Source: Gammaproteobacteria bacterium (GTDB lineage Bacteria; Pseudomonadota; Gammaproteobacteria; Steroidobacterales; Steroidobacteraceae). Taken from it: a stretch of 58,572 nt of DNA. Both the position numbers and the translations under genes were made by a program. The DNA is taken from the NCBI GenBank assembly GCA_025357835.1, contig JANYLM010000014.1:1-58572 (forward strand), written 5' to 3'. The notes under the pieces were generated by a model, which did not search any database, was not told the origin of the DNA, and was given only the letters and a program-made list of their open reading frames with translations. Of the stretch, positions 24,972 to 33,337 are shown in pieces (the stretch's first letter is position 1; every line of letters begins with the position of its first letter).

Positions 24972-26056
24972 TCCCCAGCTACTTTCGGTTCGCGCGCCTG
25001 GCTTAAACCCAGCTGGGCGATGATGTGATCGCCGAGGGCCGCGGGATTGCTGATGGCATTGAAGGCCTCGACATTCATTTGCTCGCGAATGATTTCTACT
25101 CCCACTTGATTGTCCGTCGCGGGGCCAGTGACCACGCAAGGTTCGATGCCGAAGCGCTCACGCAATAACTTGACGCCGCCCCAGGCGGCGACCGGATCGT
25201 TGGCCGACAACACCACCGCGTTCAGCACGGTCTTGATGTCGGGCTGGCGCAGGATGGATTCGACGCCATAGGTTCCGAGCAGTCCATCGCCCAATTCGAA
25301 CACGATGACGTCCGGCTGCCCGGCGGCCATTTCCGTGAGCATGGTACGCGTCAGCGCGGGACCGCATTTCGCGGTCGTGGTGACTATCCCGAGGTCGGTG
25401 AAAATCATAGTGCGCCGAGCGCCCGAGTCCTCGAAGGCCAGGATGTCACGGCGCAGTGACACTCCCGTCGCCTTGAAAGCATCCACCACCAGGCCGCGAT
25501 GGCGCATGCGGGCGATGATGGCGGAGGCGGCTGCGGTCTTGCCCGCTTCCATGCAGGTGCCGGCCAGCGCCACCACCGGCACGCCGCGCACGTCGAGAGG
25601 CGCGTCGTAGTCCAATGCCTTGTATCCCGCCCTGGCGGGCACGCCGATGCGCTCGCCTAGGTAGGGGAAGGTCAGTGCGGCGCCCAGGACCTTGCAATCG
25701 AAAGGCTTGCCCTTGTCCGGCGTCGCGGAATCGCAGATGCCGAGTACGCCGCCAATATTCAGCATTTGAATCACATCGCCCCGTTTGAGCGTCGCGGGAA
25801 TGTGGCCCGAATAGCCGAACAAGGCCTTGCGATGACCGAGCGCGCCGACCACCACATCGCCGCGCGCCACCTTCGCCATGCGGCCGCTGGTCAGCTCCAC
25901 CGTATTGTAGGTGGACTTGTTGTTGAGGACCTCGACGACCACCACCAACCCTTCCTCGCAGGGAATGTCGGCGGCGATGCGAATCTCGTGCGACAGGCCG
26001 CAGGCCTGGGTCACCGAAGCGATTTTATCGACCACGACGGTACGCATGCCGCTCAT
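24968..26056 (-). CDS. DUF1611/DgcN-like P-loop protein in the arginine operon
   Basis: 362 residues. The N-terminal beta-rich half (1–155) has no catalytic motif I recognise. The C-terminal half is a P-loop domain with a nucleotide-binding-type loop GTCMEAGKT (166–174), followed by TDLGIVTTTAKCG and DVIVFELGDGLLGTYG. This resembles DUF1611 (PF07755), the family of DgcN, a D-glutamate N-acetyltransferase. The gene overlaps argG and argC by four bases on either side, so it is locked into the operon. With no argA, argJ or NAGS domain present, a role as glutamate N-acyltransferase is inferred. The alternative is a regulatory or unrelated ATP-dependent enzyme. Confidence 0.68.
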   Translation of the reverse strand: MSGMRTVVVDKIASVTQACGLSHEIRIAADIPCEEGLVVVVEVLNNKSTYNTVELTSGRMAKVARGDVVVGALGHRKALFGYSGHIPATLKRGDVIQMLNIGGVLGICDSATPDKGKPFDCKVLGAALTFPYLGERIGVPARAGYKALDYDAPLDVRGVPVVALAGTCMEAGKTAAASAIIARMRHRGLVVDAFKATGVSLRRDILAFEDSGARRTMIFTDLGIVTTTAKCGPALTRTMLTEMAAGQPDVIVFELGDGLLGTYGVESILRQPDIKTVLNAVVLSANDPVAAWGGVKLLRERFGIEPCVVTGPATDNQVGVEIIREQMNVEAFNAISNPAALGDHIIAQLGLSQAREPKVAGE

Positions 26057-27345
26057 GATTTATCGGCTCGCGCAGGCTTGACCGGCGCCAGGTCTTGCGC
26101 AGCGGCAGGGCTGTCGGGCGGCGGCGCATTGGCCCCGGCCCGCTTGTAGAACACCCCGGTCAGCGCCAGCATCTTCGAATAGCCGAGAGCATCGGTCGGC
26201 GTCCACTCACCGGCTGATTCGCCGTAGACACCCTTCGATGCAGCCATCAGTGAATAGCGCGATGTGACGCCTTCGACGAAGACAGAGCCCGGTCGGAATA
26301 GCACCCTGACCTCGCCGCTGACGCGAGCTTGTGAGGACACCAGCAAGGCCTCGATATCGCGGCAGACGGGATCCAAGTGTTGCCCCTCGTGCACCAGGTC
26401 GCCATAGGGTTGCGCCACCGAATCTTTGATGCGCGCCTGCTTCCCCGTCAACACTAATTTTTCCAGCTCGCGATGCGCAGTCAGCAGCACGTCGGCCGCG
26501 GGCGCTTCGAAGGCGACTCGCCCCTTGGTGCCGATTACCGTATCGCCCAAGTGGATGCCGCGGCCGATGCCGAAGGGGCCGGCCAGCAGCTCCAATTTCT
26601 CGATGATGGCGACGGCGGACAAAGCGGCGCCGTCCAGGCTGACCGGAACGCCCTGGCTAAAGCCGATCACATGGTGCTCCAGGGCGCGCGGTTGGGAGAA
26701 GGCGTCCTTCGACAGCACCCAGGCCTCATCCGGAATGCTGCCCTCGGAGGTCAATGTTTCCTTGCCGCCGATGGTAACGCCCCAGAGTCCGCGGTTCACG
26801 GAGTAGGCCGCGCCGAACGGCGGAATCGGCAATCGATGGTCTTCGAGATACTTGAGTTGCTCCGGCCGCTTGAACGCCCGGTCGCGCACCGGCGCGATGA
26901 TCTCGAGATCCGGCGCCAGGGTGCGCAGCGCCACTTCGAAGCGCACTTGATCGTTGCCCGCCGCGGTGCAGCCGTGCGCGACCATCTGGGTCTTCAGCGA
27001 CAGGGCCATTTGCGCGATGGTCTGCGCCTGCAGCACGCGCTCTGCGCCGACGCACAGCGGGTATACCCCGCCGCGGCGCACGTTGCCCATGAGCAGATAC
27101 TTGAGCACCTGCTCGAAGTAAGCGGCGCGCGCATCGATTAGATGATGTTCGATGGCGCCCAATTGCGCCGAGCGCTCGGCCAGGGATTGCGCCGCAGCCG
27201 CATCGATGCCGCCGGTGTCGACGGTCACCGTGATCACCGGGCGCTGATAGGTGTCCTTGAGCCAGGGCACGCAAAACGAGGTGTCGAGACCGCCCGAAAA
27301 TGCCAAAAGAATGGGCTCGGCGCCCTGCCTTAAAGTCGATGTCAT
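26053..27345 (-). CDS. argG: Argininosuccinate synthase
   Basis: 430-residue ATP-pyrophosphatase that joins citrulline and aspartate. It begins with the ATP-binding loop LLAFSGGLDTSFC and has GCTAAGNDQVRFE, IIAPVRD and YSVNRGLWG, all family landmarks. A Pro/Ala-rich tail of about 25 residues at the C-terminus is extra. It lies five bases downstream of argR and overlaps the DUF1611 gene by four bases. In this pathway citrulline must first be freed from its acyl group by an enzyme not encoded here. Confidence 0.95.
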   Translation of the reverse strand: MTSTLRQGAEPILLAFSGGLDTSFCVPWLKDTYQRPVITVTVDTGGIDAAAAQSLAERSAQLGAIEHHLIDARAAYFEQVLKYLLMGNVRRGGVYPLCVGAERVLQAQTIAQMALSLKTQMVAHGCTAAGNDQVRFEVALRTLAPDLEIIAPVRDRAFKRPEQLKYLEDHRLPIPPFGAAYSVNRGLWGVTIGGKETLTSEGSIPDEAWVLSKDAFSQPRALEHHVIGFSQGVPVSLDGAALSAVAIIEKLELLAGPFGIGRGIHLGDTVIGTKGRVAFEAPAADVLLTAHRELEKLVLTGKQARIKDSVAQPYGDLVHEGQHLDPVCRDIEALLVSSQARVSGEVRVLFRPGSVFVEGVTSRYSLMAASKGVYGESAGEWTPTDALGYSKMLALTGVFYKRAGANAPPPDSPAAAQDLAPVKPARADKS

Positions 27346-27350
27346 GGGGA

Positions 27351-27812
27351 TTAGCGTCCGAAGATGGCGAGAAGACGATCGCCGAGTTGGCGCTGTTCGA
27401 GCGCCCCGGCGGTGGCGATGAATATGGTGTCATCGCCTGAAATGGTGCCGACGACCTCGGGCCAGCCGGCCGAGTCGATAGCTACGGCCACGCTTTGCGC
27501 CGAACCTATCGTCGTTTTCAACACGGTCAGATTGGTGCCGGCCGTCAGGCGGGCCCTGACGAATTGCTTGAGAGTGGAGAAGTCGTTCTTAGGTCCCGGT
27601 GGGGAGTCGCTCAGCACATAGCGATCGCCCACCTTGGCCACGCCCAGTTCGCGCAGGTCGCGGCTGACGCTCGATTGGGTGGCGACATGCCCATGCTTGC
27701 GCAGCATGGCGACCAGCTCGGTTTGCCGCCCCACAACCTGTTCGCGGATGATTTTCGCGAGCATGGTACGGCGGCCTAAGGCGCTGCCGGTGTCGGTTTC
27801 GGATCGAAGCAT
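27351..27812 (-). CDS. argR: Arginine repressor ArgR
   Basis: 153-residue hexameric repressor that binds ARG boxes when arginine is high. The winged-helix segment ATQSSVSRDLRELGVAKV and the C-terminal arginine-binding/oligomerisation segment VVGTISGDDTIFIA are both present. Start may be ATG 27812 or Met 17 at 27764. It heads the nine-gene operon, and tandem ARG boxes lie 10–45 bases upstream of 27812, so it should repress itself and all downstream arginine genes. Confidence 0.93.
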   Translation of the reverse strand: MLRSETDTGSALGRRTMLAKIIREQVVGRQTELVAMLRKHGHVATQSSVSRDLRELGVAKVGDRYVLSDSPPGPKNDFSTLKQFVRARLTAGTNLTVLKTTIGSAQSVAVAIDSAGWPEVVGTISGDDTIFIATAGALEQRQLGDRLLAIFGR

Positions 27813-27822
27813 TTAGAATCTC

Positions 27823-27868
27823 TGCATAAACTTGCGCATATCCTGCATAAAAATGCAGACCTTGTCAA
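27823..27868 (-). promoter_or_regulatory. argR operon promoter with tandem ARG boxes
   Basis: On the minus strand a perfect TTGACA -35 hexamer lies at 27868–27863. The palindrome TGCATTTTTATGCA (27857–27844) fits the ARG-box shape, and a second, weaker box TGCGCAAGTTTATGCA (27838–27823) follows. The first box lies just downstream of the -35, where ArgR would block polymerase. The -10 is not clear (AGGATA or GGATAT). The -35 overlaps the stop of the upstream TraD-like gene. Confidence 0.7.
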
Positions 27869-28131
27869 CGCATGGGCAAATCGAACAAGGCCCGATCATC
27901 GGCGCGAGTTAGAGCCTGATCCAGCCAACCGCGGAACTGTTCGTTATCGATCTCCCCCAGCTGGACCTTGGTCAGTACGATTCCACCGACCAGTATCTTG
28001 CGGCGGGTCGCGAGCTTGCGTTCGCGCTGTGCCTCGACGGCCCGCTTGCGAGCATCGAGCCGCTGCTGACGCAGCTTCAGCTGGGTGAGTTTGTCTTGCA
28101 GAGTAGAAATCTGAGCATCGAGTTTGGGCAT
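27865..28131 (-). CDS. TraD/MobC-like relaxase accessory protein
   Basis: 88-residue basic protein whose first 50 residues form a coiled coil (LDAQISTLQDKLTQLKLRQQ and onward, rich in Lys/Arg/Gln). A segment ILVGGIVLTKVQLGEIDNEQ and an FRGWLDQAL helix follow. This matches the small TraD/MobC-like proteins encoded divergently beside MOBQ relaxases in Ti- and RSF1010-type plasmids. ATG 28131 has an AAGGA ribosome site; the longer frame is unsupported. It is divergent from the relaxase at 28264. Confidence 0.68.
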   Translation of the reverse strand: MPKLDAQISTLQDKLTQLKLRQQRLDARKRAVEAQRERKLATRRKILVGGIVLTKVQLGEIDNEQFRGWLDQALTRADDRALFDLPMR

Positions 28132-28263
28132 GAGAATCCTTCGGCAATCCATGGGCAAGCGGCCGATACTGCACGGCTTCGACGGTTGATTTTCGCATAC
28201 CGTTGCGCGTAAAGTGCGGCGGAGTTGCAGTGGATAAACACTTATACATTGTAGAAGTAATTC

Positions 28264-29742
28264 TTGGCGATCTATCACTTAACTGCGAAGCTTGTCTCAC
28301 GCGCTCGAGGGCAAAGCATCACGGCCGCGGCGGCGTATCGTTCCGGCTCGGTGTTGCGCGATGAGCGGTACGGAGTTACGCACAATTACACGCGGCGAGG
28401 CACAGTAGCGCATACGCAAATCATGTCGCCCCCCGGCGCGCCGACCTGGGTGCATGACCGGGAGAGCTTGTGGAATCGGGTTGAGGCGGGTGAGCGGCGA
28501 AAGGATGCGCAACTGGCGCGCGCCATCGAAGTCGGTCTGCCCCTGGAGTTGACCGATACGGAAAATGCGGCGTTGGTGCGCGACTACATTGCCCAGGAAT
28601 TCGTTTCGAAAGGCATGATCGCGGACTTCTGCATTCGCCGCAGCGATTCCGATCACCCGTACGCCCACATCTTGCTTACTCTGCGCGAGGCCACGCCGAC
28701 GGGGTTTGGGCCCAAAATGCGGCAGTGGAACCGGAAATCCAATCTTTTGGATTGGCGAGCGGCCTGGGCCGAGCGGGCCAATCAGCATTTGGCGCGCGCC
28801 GGGCATGCAGTGCGAATTGATCATCGCACTCTGGAGGCTCAGCAGAGCGAACTCTCGCCGGGCCGCAATACGGGAGTAGGGCGAGGCAGGCAGGGCGAGC
28901 AAACCCTGCCGAACCATATCCAGGAGCGCGTCGCCGAGCGGCAAAAGATCGCGCAACAGAATGGCGAATTGATCCTAGAGGACCCCACCGTGGCGCTGCG
29001 CGCCCTGTCGCGTCAGCGGCCGATTTTCACGCAGCAAGAGCTGGTCCAGTTTCTCCAATCACGTACCGCCGATCAGGCACAACTCGATGCGGCGCTGACG
29101 GCTGTCATGGAGTCGAGCGAGTGGGTGGCGCTGGACTGCGGCGGAGATGGGCCGGCCCGCTTTACCAGCCGGGACATGCTCGAGGCGGAAAAGTCGCTCA
29201 TGAAGCGCGTGGCGGCGATGGCCACGCGACGCGGGCATGGCGCCTTGCCCCTATCGCGAACCACGGCGCCGCCGCTCTATGCGCTGACCGAGGAGCAGCG
29301 GGGAAACCTTGAATACATGCTGGCCGAGGGTGACGTTAAGGCGCTCGCCGCGACGGGCAGCGGCATGGGTGCGATTCTCACCGTGGCTCGTGAGCTTTGG
29401 GAAATGCGGGGGCTGAGGGTCACGGGCGCCGCGCTGTCGCGACTCGCTGCCGAGAATTTGCAAGCTGCGTCGGGCATTCAATCGCAGACGCTTGCTTCTC
29501 AAGAAACAGAGTGGATGGAAGGACAAAACACTTATACATCAAATTTAGTGCTGGTGATCGATGGCGCGGAGATGATCGGCCTCAAGCAACTGGAGCGCCT
29601 GCTCGGCATAGCCGACAAGGCGCGCGGCAAGGTGGTGCTGGTGGGCGATTCGCAGCAGCTCGAGGCGATGGGGCCCCGGTCGCCGCTGCGGAACGTTCTC
29701 GACAAGGTAGGCTTAGCGGCGGCAAGCGTCGTGGCGCCGTAG
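28264..29742 (+). CDS. Degenerate MobA/MobL–TraA-type relaxase
   Basis: 492 residues from a TTG start. The N-terminal MobA/MobL domain begins [17 protein letters not shown] and keeps the candidate nicking Tyr25 in AAAAYRSG. The metal-site motif, normally NPHAH, reads HPYAH (131–135), so one His ligand is Tyr. The C-terminal TraA-like helicase is incomplete: the Walker A position (about 363–371) reads ATGSGMGAI with no GK(S/T), Walker B reads [10 protein letters not shown] instead of DEA, and the protein ends shortly after [10 protein letters not shown] complete TraA is over 1,000 residues. It is read as a decayed or repurposed mobilisation gene left in the chromosome. Confidence 0.8.
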   Translation: MAIYHLTAKLVSRARGQSITAAAAYRSGSVLRDERYGVTHNYTRRGTVAHTQIMSPPGAPTWVHDRESLWNRVEAGERRKDAQLARAIEVGLPLELTDTENAALVRDYIAQEFVSKGMIADFCIRRSDSDHPYAHILLTLREATPTGFGPKMRQWNRKSNLLDWRAAWAERANQHLARAGHAVRIDHRTLEAQQSELSPGRNTGVGRGRQGEQTLPNHIQERVAERQKIAQQNGELILEDPTVALRALSRQRPIFTQQELVQFLQSRTADQAQLDAALTAVMESSEWVALDCGGDGPARFTSRDMLEAEKSLMKRVAAMATRRGHGALPLSRTTAPPLYALTEEQRGNLEYMLAEGDVKALAATGSGMGAILTVARELWEMRGLRVTGAALSRLAAENLQAASGIQSQTLASQETEWMEGQNTYTSNLVLVIDGAEMIGLKQLERLLGIADKARGKVVLVGDSQQLEAMGPRSPLRNVLDKVGLAAASVVAP

Positions 29743-29822
29743 GGAAACCCCGCCTCCGGCTGAACCTTGATAACGGGTGATACGGTCCCAGACAGGTATG
29801 CCGCCGGCCGCGAAGTGAGCCC

Positions 29823-30815
29823 ATGATTCCTTTTTCCGTTCTCGACCTATCCCCGGTAACCCTGGGCGGCAGTGCCGCGCAGTCGCTGCGCAACACCCTC
29901 GATCTTGCCCAGCATGCCGAGCGCTGGGGGTACCGGCGCTACTGGCTGGCCGAGCATCACAGCATGCCTGGCATTGCCAGCGCGGCCACGTCGGTTGTGA
30001 TCGGTCATGTCGCTGCCGGTACTTCGACCATCCGCGTCGGCGCCGGCGGCATCATGTTGCCGAATCATTCCCCTTTGGTAATTGCCGAGCAATTCGGCAC
30101 ATTGGAAAGCCTATTTCCCGGGCGCATCGATCTTGGCTTAGGCAGGGCGCCGGGTTCCGACCAGGTAACTGCCCGAGCTCTGCGCCGCAATCTCGCCTCC
30201 GATCCCGATCAGTTTCCCCAAGACGTCTTGGAATTGATGGGGTACTTCGCGTCCCAGGGCCCGGAGCCACGGGTCATGGCCATTCCCGGTGCCGGGCTGA
30301 ATGTGCCGATCTGGATCTTGGGATCGAGCCTATTCGGCGCCCAAGTCGCCGCGGCGTTGGGTTTGCCCTTTGCCTTCGCGTCGCACTTCGCACCTGCCAT
30401 GATGATGCAGGCCCTAGACATCTATCGCGCGCGATTCCAGCCTTCCGAGCAACTTCGTCAGCCCTATGTGATGCTGGGGTTCAATGTGTTCGCGGCCGAG
30501 TCCGACACGCAAGCGCGCTTTCTCGCCACGTCGATGCAGCAGGCCTTCGTCAATTTGCGCAGCGGTCGACCCATGCAATTGCCTCCCCCCATCGAAGCCT
30601 ATGACAGCCAACTGCCACCCGCCGCGAAGGCGCTGCTCGCCGACGTGCTCACCTGCTCGGCCGTCGGTTCGCCCGAGACCGTCCGCAATTCACTGCTTGC
30701 TTTCATCGCGCGGACTCAAGCCGACGAATTGATGATCACCGCGCAGATTTTCGATCACTCCGCGCGGCTGCGCTGCTATGAAATAGCCGCGGATATTCAC
30801 AAGGGCTTGCACTAG
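29823..30815 (+). CDS. LLM-class flavin-dependent oxidoreductase (YhbW-like)
   Basis: Luciferase-like monooxygenase family protein of 330 residues, FMN/F420-type TIM barrel. It starts [19 protein letters not shown] and has the family block [16 protein letters not shown], then [23 protein letters not shown] and [14 protein letters not shown], all typical of the YhbW subgroup with no known substrate. A CDS this complete with a strong ATG context is secure. It is unrelated to the adjacent relaxase. Confidence 0.92.
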   Translation: MIPFSVLDLSPVTLGGSAAQSLRNTLDLAQHAERWGYRRYWLAEHHSMPGIASAATSVVIGHVAAGTSTIRVGAGGIMLPNHSPLVIAEQFGTLESLFPGRIDLGLGRAPGSDQVTARALRRNLASDPDQFPQDVLELMGYFASQGPEPRVMAIPGAGLNVPIWILGSSLFGAQVAAALGLPFAFASHFAPAMMMQALDIYRARFQPSEQLRQPYVMLGFNVFAAESDTQARFLATSMQQAFVNLRSGRPMQLPPPIEAYDSQLPPAAKALLADVLTCSAVGSPETVRNSLLAFIARTQADELMITAQIFDHSARLRCYEIAADIHKGLH

Positions 30816-30838
30816 CGGCGGCAACTTCCGCTCCCGAC

Positions 30839-31945
30839 TCACTCCACCGTGCCGAGAAAGCGGCGCAGGCGCGCCAGCTCGGCCTCGAGGCCGGCGCGAA
30901 ATGCGGCATCGCGCGGCGCGCGGCCGCTGCTGTAGCCGAAGGCGCAGCGCAGTTCGCCATCGGTCGTCGCCGCATTGCCCCAGCCGATCACGCGCTCATG
31001 CCACAGCAGGGGCAACGCGTAGTAGCCCAGTTTGCGCTTCGGCGCAGGTGTGTAGGCCTCGAAGCGGTAGGCCCAGTCCCAGAAGATCTCGAAGCGGCGT
31101 CGGTCCCACACTATGGGGTCGAAGGGCGTGAGCAGGCGCACGCCGTCATCGGGTTGCCAGCGGCGCGACGCCGGACTGTCCGCGACCGGCCAGTACCAAT
31201 CGATGCCGTCGACGCGCGCGTGGCCAAGGCGTTGCTTGGCGCGGGTGAGTGCCGCTCCGCGCTGCGCAGTCCACTGCGGCGCTCCGCCGCGCAAATGACC
31301 GACCAGCTGACCTAGCGTGCTCGCCGGCAGCGGTGCATATTTTTTGACGACCAAGTCCACCAGAGCGTCCATCCGTGAGCTCGCCGTGCCTTCATCAAGC
31401 GCCGCTGCAGCAGTCCCCGGCGCCGTCTCGCGCGCCGCATACATCCGTGTCCCCCCTTCGCGACGCGCCACGCGCAGCATGCCGCGGTAGTGCATGACGT
31501 CGAGCAATTGCGTGCTCGCATTCGACGAGCCACCAAACCAGTTGGCCACCTTGCCATGCGCGAAATGCGCATCCACCTCACGCGGGTGCACGACGCCGCG
31601 TGCGCGTATGAAGGCCAGCACGGCCGCAGCCTGCGCGGCGCGCGCTTCGGTCCACACCGTGCGCGCGGTTCGCGGGTGCATCAATTGGTGGTGTGCCCGC
31701 GGCAGATAGCCATAGTTGACGAAGAAATCCTCTTCCAGCGGCAATTTCGGATAACGGCGCTCAAGGTCGCCCGCGCGATAGCCCGCCACTCGGTGGCGCA
31801 GGGTGAGGTCCTGGGCGCGTGCCGGGGCGCGGATGGGATCGGCCTGCACGAATCCCAGCTTGCCGATTGCGCGCCCCAGGGTGGTCGGCTTAAACAGCGA
31901 ACGTGCGATGGCGTAACGGCGTAGATGATCCAAGGTGACCCGCAT
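30839..31945 (-). CDS. YcaQ/AlkX-type winged-helix DNA glycosylase-like protein
   Basis: 368 residues of the HTH_42 family, whose characterised members (AlkZ, and YcaQ/AlkX of E. coli) unhook interstrand crosslinks or remove bulky alkyl bases. The family's catalytic Q-x-Q or Q-x-D motif appears as QAD at residues 34–36 in LGFVQADPIRAPARAQD; the QxD form is the AlkX type. Tandem winged helices follow, with FFVNYGYLPRAHH and FDPIVWDRRRFEIFWDW. ATG 31945 was chosen; the frame runs further only across the esterase gene. Confidence 0.85.
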   Translation of the reverse strand: MRVTLDHLRRYAIARSLFKPTTLGRAIGKLGFVQADPIRAPARAQDLTLRHRVAGYRAGDLERRYPKLPLEEDFFVNYGYLPRAHHQLMHPRTARTVWTEARAAQAAAVLAFIRARGVVHPREVDAHFAHGKVANWFGGSSNASTQLLDVMHYRGMLRVARREGGTRMYAARETAPGTAAAALDEGTASSRMDALVDLVVKKYAPLPASTLGQLVGHLRGGAPQWTAQRGAALTRAKQRLGHARVDGIDWYWPVADSPASRRWQPDDGVRLLTPFDPIVWDRRRFEIFWDWAYRFEAYTPAPKRKLGYYALPLLWHERVIGWGNAATTDGELRCAFGYSSGRAPRDAAFRAGLEAELARLRRFLGTVE

Positions 31946-31997
31946 GCCACAATGATATTCCAATCCATAACGAGCTTTTCTTAGGACCTTGAATACG

Positions 31998-32657
31998 ATG
32001 CTGGAAACCATTGAGGTGGAAACCGCCGCAAAGCCGAACGCCGCCGTCATCTGGCTGCATGGTCTGGGCGCCGACGGACATGATTTTGAGCCCATCGTCC
32101 CGGAAATCGTGCGCCGGGGCGAGCGCGCCTGGCGCTTTGTCTTTCCCAACGCCCCAATCCGTCCGGTGACCATCAACGGCGGCATCTCCATGCGTGCCTG
32201 GTACGACCTCAAGGGATTGGACCGCAAGGCCGCGGAGGATGTAGCCGGCTTTCGCGATACGGCTGCACAGATTCGGCTACTCATCGCCAACCAGGGCGCG
32301 CGCGGCATCCCGACGGATCGTATCGTGCTCGCAGGTTTTTCGCAGGGCGGCGCCGTGTCGCTGTATATGCTGCCGCGTCTTCCGGACAAGCTGGCTGGAG
32401 TCATGGTTCTGTCCGGATACTTGCCGGGCGAAAGCAGCTTCAGCGCCGAGCGCCTGCCGGCCAACGATGCCACCCCGATATTCATGGCCCACGGCCAGGG
32501 GGACAACGTCCTGCCGATGAGCATGGGGCTGCAGTCGCGCGACTTCCTGCAGACGCAAGGATATGGGATTGAATGGCACGAATATCCGATGCCGCACGCC
32601 GTCTGCGCTGCGGAAATCGCCGCTATTCGCGAATTCCTGTTGCGGGTCCTGCCCTGA
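31998..32657 (+). CDS. Alpha/beta-hydrolase carboxylesterase
   Basis: 219-residue carboxylesterase/lysophospholipase of the EstB/APT1 type. It has the oxyanion-region WLHGLGADGHDF, the nucleophile elbow GFSQGGAVSL, Asp in AHGQGDNVLP and the catalytic His in YPMPHAVC. It should hydrolyse short-chain esters in the cytoplasm. ATG 31998 has AGGACC about ten bases upstream; an in-frame TTG at 31989 is less likely. It is divergent from the YcaQ-like gene with about 50 bases between. Confidence 0.92.
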   Translation: MLETIEVETAAKPNAAVIWLHGLGADGHDFEPIVPEIVRRGERAWRFVFPNAPIRPVTINGGISMRAWYDLKGLDRKAAEDVAGFRDTAAQIRLLIANQGARGIPTDRIVLAGFSQGGAVSLYMLPRLPDKLAGVMVLSGYLPGESSFSAERLPANDATPIFMAHGQGDNVLPMSMGLQSRDFLQTQGYGIEWHEYPMPHAVCAAEIAAIREFLLRVLP

Positions 32658-32749
32658 GTGCTTCGCCGCTATCTGGACGGACCGCCGGGTGACAGGCAGG
32701 ACCACGAGGGCTAAGCTCAGCTGCCACAATTTCCTTGAGCGAGGTCGAC

Positions 32750-33337
32750 GTGGCCACTTCCCAACTATCGACGACGCACGCTGAGCAAGCTACTGCGGCG
32801 CAGCGCTTGAGCGCTGAGGCAGAGAAGGCCACCGCGCGGGCCGACGCCGCGAAACAGCAGGTGCGCGCGGCCAAGAACGAGCTCAAGCGAGCCCGAAAAT
32901 TAGCGAAGGCGACTAAGAAGACCGCCAAGCAAACAAGGAAAAAGGCCAAGGCGGCGCAGGCTGCCTTGAAAGTACGCGCACCAAAAGCGACCGCCCCCCG
33001 AAGGACTGCGGTCAGCGCGGAAGGCCGCCCCAAAACCGCGCAGACCAAACCGTCAAAACCCAAGGCATCAAAACAGTCATTGCAGCGCCGCGCAGTCCGG
33101 AAGCCCAAACCTACGGCATTGCCGGCGACCGCAACGAAAACGGCCGCTGCACCAACCAGGTCTTCCGCACCGAACCCGGTCGCTACGCCAAAGTCAGTTG
33201 CTGCGCTAAAGCGGCCCAGGGCGCCGCTGCGACCCGCGCTGCCGCAACGAGTGTCAGCGCCGGTCGTGACAGCGGAGCCCTCGGTTCCGCAGCCGGCGAA
33301 TACCCTACCTGAGTCCGCATCAATTCCGCGGGAGTAA
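32750..33337 (+). CDS. Lys/Ala/Pro-rich histone-H1-like protein with coiled coil
   Basis: About 195 residues from GTG 32750, placed after GAGCGAGG. The first 75 residues are a charged Ala/Lys/Glu/Arg coiled coil (HAEQATAAQRLSAEAEKATA and onward). The rest is disordered and strongly basic, rich in KPKA, PAT and APR. It resembles bacterial H1-like nucleoid proteins such as AlgP or HupN-type tails by composition only. A DNA- or RNA-binding role is inferred. Its 3' end overlaps the convergent Yip1-like gene by 18 bases. Confidence 0.6.
   Translation: MATSQLSTTHAEQATAAQRLSAEAEKATARADAAKQQVRAAKNELKRARKLAKATKKTAKQTRKKAKAAQAALKVRAPKATAPRRTAVSAEGRPKTAQTKPSKPKASKQSLQRRAVRKPKPTALPATATKTAAAPTRSSAPNPVATPKSVAALKRPRAPLRPALPQRVSAPVVTAEPSVPQPANTLPESASIPRE

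Noticed and set aside
31946..32524. N-terminal extension of the YcaQ-like frame
   Set aside because: It is antisense to the esterase gene; the family N-terminus begins at 31945.
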